Part shown: positions 5,010 to 6,120 of the stretch, piece by piece
How the letters are laid out: each line of letters opens with the position of its first letter
Numbering within the stretch: position 1 is the stretch's first letter
Assembly: GCA_937934635.1 (NCBI GenBank)
Contig: CALGZD010000160.1
Location: 1-6,120 of the forward strand
Direction of reading: 5' to 3'
From: an uncultured Deinococcales bacterium
GTDB lineage: Bacteria > Deinococcota > Deinococci > Deinococcales > Trueperaceae
Length of the DNA: 6,120 nt
The notes under the pieces: model-generated
What the model was told of the DNA's origin: nothing
Database searches by the model: none
The model's input: the letters and a program-made list of their open reading frames with translations, nothing else
Translations under genes and position numbers: made by a program

Positions 5010-5822
5010 ATGTTTTGGATTAACAAAGCTTACGAACTCAGTCAAAGCAATCAAGCCTTTGTGCTTGTCACGCTTGTGTCTGTTGTGGGGCATAGTCCAA
5101 GACATGCGGGTAGCAAGATGCTTGTGACTGAAAGCGAATGTTTTGGCAGCGTAGGTGGCGGGAACTTAGAAAAGACGGCAGTTGAAAAAGCAAAAAAGAT
5201 GTTAGCTGAGAACACGAGTGTTCCAGAAATGTTGGAGCTTGTGCTTAGTCCTAACGAGGGAGAGTTTGGGATTCAGTGCTGTGGAGGGAAGGTGGAAGTT
5301 GTGCTCGAGCCCACCCACCCCATCCGCCCAAGCATTGCTATCTTTGGAGCAGGTCACGTAGGAAAAGCCTTAAGCCACATTCTAGCGACGCTACCCATCA
5401 ATCTTTACTTGATTGATTCAAGAGAATCCCTATTACAAAGCAAACTAGTACAAGGCAAGCCTGTATCAAATCTTGCAAGCCTTTACCACGAGCACAAACC
5501 TATTCCCGAAAGCATCTTGCCAGATTTACCAAACGACGCAGCTATTCTAATTATGACCCATGACCATGCTGAAGACATTGCTATTTTAGAGCAAGCTTTG
5601 CGCTATGATTTATGGTCATATATTGGTTTAATTGGTAGCGAAAGCAAGTGGAGGCACTTTAAGAAACAGCTTGAAGCCTTAGGTCTTTCCGACAAAGATT
5701 TTGACAGAGTAACTACACCGATTGGCATTGAAGCTATTCAAGGAAAAAGTCCACAGACAATTGCAATTGCGGTAGCTGCTGAATTGTTGTCTGTTTTGGA
5801 TATTAGTGATTCACTTTTTTGA
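5010..5822 (+). CDS. xdhC: XdhC-family molybdenum-cofactor insertion chaperone
   Basis: XdhC proteins bind molybdenum cofactor, have it sulfurated, and load it into xanthine dehydrogenase or related hydroxylases in the cytoplasm. The 270-residue length is typical. The N-terminal XdhC/CoxI domain has LVTLVSVVGHSPRHAGSKML (19-38), GSVGGGNLE (46-54) and IQCCGGKVEVVLEP (88-101). The GGGxLE and CCGG forms match true XdhC rather than CoxI. The Rossmann domain has IFGAGHVGKAL (111-121), Asp136 after the second strand, MTHDHAED (182-189), YIGLIGS (204-210) and PIG (237-239). No molybdenum hydroxylase gene is in the window, so its client is unknown. The ATG at 5010 has no strong ribosome site. Base use differs between the two domains: the second half is C-rich on the coding strand up to about 5580. 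Confidence 0.88.
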   Translation: MFWINKAYELSQSNQAFVLVTLVSVVGHSPRHAGSKMLVTESECFGSVGGGNLEKTAVEKAKKMLAENTSVPEMLELVLSPNEGEFGIQCCGGKVEVVLEPTHPIRPSIAIFGAGHVGKALSHILATLPINLYLIDSRESLLQSKLVQGKPVSNLASLYHEHKPIPESILPDLPNDAAILIMTHDHAEDIAILEQALRYDLWSYIGLIGSESKWRHFKKQLEALGLSDKDFDRVTTPIGIEAIQGKSPQTIAIAVAAELLSVLDISDSLF

Positions 5823-5831
5823 ACTTTAACT

Positions 5832-6120
5832 ATGACTCAACAATCTCAAGACAAGCAATCTCAAGACCAACAATCTCAAGACAGACAATCTGATATATGG
5901 TCCTATATTTCGAAACGATTGCGTTTGAGACAAGACTATATGCAAGAGGTGCAAGAGCCTTACGAGGTGGCAGTTCGTTTATTTAACGGTCCACTCGAAG
6001 GTCAACCCAATTGGATCATTGACCTCTATGGACGTTCTGTAGTTTTACATCACTACAACAAAGTGGTTGAGGCAGACCCAACAGACCTTGCTGAATTACA
6101 AAAGCTGCTATTAGAGCAAT
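5832..6120 (+). CDS. Class I SAM-dependent methyltransferase, RlmI-like (5' part only)
   Basis: This open frame starts at ATG 5832, 9 bp after the xdhC stop, and runs off the window after 96 codons. Residues 45-75 (from EVAVRLFNGPLEGQP through IIDLYG to VVLHHY) resemble the RNA-binding N-terminal region of COG1092-type 23S rRNA cytosine methyltransferases, which read RLFNGF.EG.P.LVIDLYG. The catalytic SAM domain would lie outside the window, so the call is provisional. Residues 4-18 are three glutamine-rich pentapeptides (QSQDK, QSQDQ, QSQDR) encoded by a 15-bp tandem repeat. No ribosome site precedes ATG 5832, and translation may be coupled to xdhC. An alternative ATG at 5940 would remove the repeat but cut close to the conserved region. 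Confidence 0.7.
   Translation, partial: MTQQSQDKQSQDQQSQDRQSDIWSYISKRLRLRQDYMQEVQEPYEVAVRLFNGPLEGQPNWIIDLYGRSVVLHHYNKVVEADPTDLAELQKLLLEQ
5841..5891 (+). repeat. 15-bp in-frame tandem repeat, three copies plus a partial
   Basis: Copies begin at 5841, 5856 and 5871 with CAATCTCAAGAC as the constant core and three variable bases each. A fourth copy, CAATCTGA, begins at 5886. The repeat encodes QSQD-K/Q/R pentapeptides at the methyltransferase N-terminus. Copy-number change would keep the frame and only alter tail length. Confidence 0.9.

Noticed and set aside
1..6120. CRISPR array, tRNA, rRNA or insertion sequence
   Set aside because: The repeats are short, unrelated and without spacers; no tRNA/rRNA-like sequence, transposase or terminal inverted repeats were seen.

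Overview
The window is bacterial, with a moderate-to-low G+C content (about 40-45% by spot counts). It is tightly packed with core metabolism: tyrosine and histidine biosynthesis, dTMP kinase, an XdhC-type molybdenum-cofactor chaperone and an rRNA-methyltransferase-like protein. The standalone (non-fused) hisB and the ACT-tailed TyrA argue against an enterobacterium. The phylum cannot be fixed from this sequence alone.

Left part (1-3028) is coded on the minus strand. Reading leftwards it holds a small unrecognised helical protein, then hisB, a class I glutamine-amidotransferase-like hydrolase of the PuuD/peptidase C26 family, and tyrA. The hydrolase stop and the tyrA start are only 7 bp apart. 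tyrA runs off the left edge. hisB has its own recognisable promoter (an extended -10) and a leader of about 120 nt with a strong hairpin.

Middle part (3029-4168). The coding direction switches from minus to plus across a 307-bp gap full of short direct and inverted repeats. A HigB/HigA type II toxin-antitoxin pair follows on the plus strand. A palindrome lies between the -35 and -10 of its probable promoter, as expected for an autorepressed module.

Right part (4169-6120) is on the plus strand: tmk, then a 235-bp gap, xdhC, and the 5' end of a class I SAM-dependent methyltransferase that runs off the right edge. The tmk-xdhC gap holds the most striking signal in the window. It is an array of six perfect and three one-mismatch DnaA boxes, all in the same orientation, spaced by whole turns of the helix (steps of 11, 21, 11, 32, 21, 22, 11 and 11 bp). 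This is either a replication origin, which would fit the nearby switch of gene direction, or a DnaA-binding regulatory or titration site.

A second theme is the large number of short tandem duplications (13-19 bp units) at gene ends and in intergenic DNA. They occur at the 3' ends of the small hypothetical gene, higB and higA, upstream of higB, and at the 5' end of the methyltransferase gene. They suggest frequent replication slippage in this genome.
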